The position numbers and the translations under genes are program-made. A stretch of DNA of 64,000 nucleotides from Jiangella alkaliphila (GTDB lineage Bacteria > Actinomycetota > Actinomycetes > Jiangellales > Jiangellaceae), in assembly GCF_900105925.1 (NCBI RefSeq), contig NZ_LT629791.1:6790001-6854000 (forward strand), written 5' to 3'. Within the stretch, counting starts at the first letter, position 1. Each line of letters starts with the position of its first letter. This document shows positions 62,565-64,000 of the stretch, piece after piece. The notes beneath the pieces are model-generated. The model made no database searches. It was given only the letters and a program-made list of their open reading frames with translations, and was not told the origin of the DNA.

Positions 62565-64000
62565 TCAGGAGCGGGCGCGGTCCAGGGCGGTCTGGAAGGC
62601 GCCGTACTTGGCGAGCTCGGCGTCGATGGGCTGGACGACGACGTCGGAGGTGAGGCCGTCGACGAGGTCGTGGAGTTGGCGGCGGACGCGGGCTTCCTGG
62701 CGCCTGCTTCCCCGCCGCGCGGCCACCAGGCCGAGCAGGCCGAGCAACACCCCGAGCACCAGCCCACCGGCCAGCAGCACCGTCGGGACGGGGAGACCGC
62801 CCACCGACGGCTCGGCGACGTCGAAGCGGAGGAAGGAGGTGCCGGCCAGGGCGAGCAGCCACAGCACGCCCGCCGACGCGGTCAGCAGGGACAGCCACTG
62901 CAGCCCGTTGAACAGCCGCCACCAGCCGGGCCGCGACGCGATGCCGAAGTCGGTCCCGGCGACCCGCCGGTCCAGTTCGTCGGGCAGTCGTGTGCCGGCC
63001 GACGTGGCGACGGAGCGGACGGCGTCGCGCCAGGCGGGCGGCAGGGTGCCGGCCGCCGCGTCGCCGTACTCGCGCACGGCGGCGTCGGACCGGGACCGCT
63101 GCACCGGCGTCGGCGCCGGCAGCGAGATCCGCCCGCCCGAACCGCCACCCGATCCAGCCGACCCGCCACTGGACCCGCCGGCCGACCCGCCGGACGCTCC
63201 AGCCAACCCGCCCGGACCGTCTGACAACGAGGACGCCGACAACACCGACGGCCGGACGCGGACGCCCAGCTTGGCCAGCGGATCGCGTCGAAACCGGCCC
63301 AGCCAGCGGGTGATCGGCCACCCGGTCGCCACGCGCGCCCGCTGCAGGTACGACCGCCCGGCCGCCGTCGCGACGACGTCCGCGCCGGATGCCTCGGCAA
63401 CCGCCGCGGCCAAACGGCGACGCTCACCGTCGCCGACCGACCCGGGCGCACCCGACCCGACCGCGGACGCCACCAGCTCGGCCGTCATCCTGATGTCGGC
63501 CTCGATGCGCTCGTCCACGGCGCGGCGCTTGGTGACGGCGGTGCGGATCAGGTCGATCAGCACCTCGACCCCGTCGCCCGTCGCCCCGGACAGGGCGACC
63601 ACCGGCACCTCGTCGAGCCCGTCCTTGTCGAGCAGGCCGCGCAGGTCGGTGACGCACTCGACGACGTCGGCGCGGGTGAGCCGGTCGATCTGGTTGAGCA
63701 CGATGACGGTCACGCCCTGGTGCGACGCCAGCGGCCGCAGGTACCGCTCATGCAGGGCGGCGTCGGCGTACTTCTGCGGGTCGAGGATCCACACGAACAG
63801 GTCGACCATCTCGACGAGACGGTCGACGGTGTCGCGGTGCGCCTTCTGGGTGGAGTCGTGGTCGGGCAGATCGAGCAGGACGAGCCCGTCGAGGTCGTCG
63901 CTCTCGCCGGAGTCGAGCACGCTCTCGCGGGCGACCCGGCTCCGCGGCGGCACGCCGAGCCAGTCCAGCAGCGGGATCACCCCCTGCGTGCCCCACACGA
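62565..64000 (-). CDS. Dynamin-like/Era-like GTPase, 5' end beyond the window
   Basis: The visible 478 or so residues have the G3 motif LVLLDLPDHDS and G4 motif VIVLNQIDRL; the P-loop lies outside. Two transmembrane helices follow at about residues 355-380 and 397-420 of the visible part (WLSLLTASAGVLWLLALAG, VLLAGGLVLGVLLGLLGLV), with a Gly/Ser-rich linker before them. The family is encoded beside ssb in many actinobacteria, often as a pair. Its role may be in membrane remodelling, but this is unproven. Confidence 0.88.
   Translation of the reverse strand, partial: VWGTQGVIPLLDWLGVPPRSRVARESVLDSGESDDLDGLVLLDLPDHDSTQKAHRDTVDRLVEMVDLFVWILDPQKYADAALHERYLRPLASHQGVTVIVLNQIDRLTRADVVECVTDLRGLLDKDGLDEVPVVALSGATGDGVEVLIDLIRTAVTKRRAVDERIEADIRMTAELVASAVGSGAPGSVGDGERRRLAAAVAEASGADVVATAAGRSYLQRARVATGWPITRWLGRFRRDPLAKLGVRVRPSVLSASSLSDGPGGLAGASGGSAGGSSGGSAGSGGGSGGRISLPAPTPVQRSRSDAAVREYGDAAAGTLPPAWRDAVRSVATSAGTRLPDELDRRVAGTDFGIASRPGWWRLFNGLQWLSLLTASAGVLWLLALAGTSFLRFDVAEPSVGGLPVPTVLLAGGLVLGVLLGLLGLVAARRGSRRQEARVRRQLHDLVDGLTSDVVVQPIDAELAKYGAFQTALDRARS

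Overview
The window is about 72% GC chromosomal DNA from a mycolate-free or mycolate-bearing actinomycete. The pointers are GTG starts, ATGA-coupled operons, NucS mismatch repair, an ImuA-ImuB-DnaE2 mutasome under a TCGAAC-N4-GTTCGA SOS box, an IdeR-type iron box, a group II truncated haemoglobin and an EttA/SSB block. The gene mix suggests a soil actinomycete of the Jiangella/Nocardioides sort, but the genus is a guess. No rRNA, tRNA or CRISPR array was seen.

Region 1 (1-11.9 kb) is a catabolic and uptake regulon. An IclR regulator diverges from a RidA-like deaminase. Six translationally coupled genes follow: a Gfo/Idh oxidoreductase, a creatininase-family amidohydrolase, an amidohydrolase-2 enzyme, an enolase-superfamily enzyme and two more amidohydrolase-2 proteins, the last of which has lost metal ligands. 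After a 790 bp palindrome come a DHDPS/KDG-aldolase-like lyase and a sugar-type ABC importer without its own ATPase. Four promoters here share a TTTCG-N6-CGAAR inverted repeat, so they probably form one regulon. The gene set fits oxidation, ring opening, dehydration or epimerisation, then aldol cleavage of an imported sugar-like compound, but the substrate is unknown.

Region 2 (12-21.9 kb) holds a small zinc-ribbon protein, a secreted HNH endonuclease, a duplicated-domain 3-hydroxyacyl-CoA dehydrogenase, an IS3 element, a structured intergenic repeat, an iron-siderophore ABC importer behind an iron box, an F420-type nitroreductase and an SDR.

Region 3 (21.9-33.3 kb) holds an ECF sigma factor with a membrane propeller partner, a PepSY/histidine kinase/response regulator set, an orphan polysaccharide pyruvyl transferase, and an insertion hotspot. 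In the hotspot an IS1380 element sits at a probable response-regulator operator, and an IS256 lies inside an IS4 that itself split a terminator hairpin. Three copies of an 18 bp CTTAG-N7-TTAACC motif tie the two-component genes to a secreted protein beyond IS1380.

Region 4 (33.3-64 kb) is mostly housekeeping and accessory chromosome: lpd, a WXG100-like pair, nucS, a hydrolase-kinase fusion, dnaE2-imuB-imuA', HxlR and a metallo-hydrolase, small enzymes, prolyl oligopeptidase, MscS, OsmC, trHbO, GH13 glucosidase, two thioesterases, ettA, ssb and the 3' part of a GTPase gene.

The least explained signals are the family of structured intergenic repeats (three copies, with compensatory base changes between two of them), the degenerate third amidohydrolase, and the shared operators.
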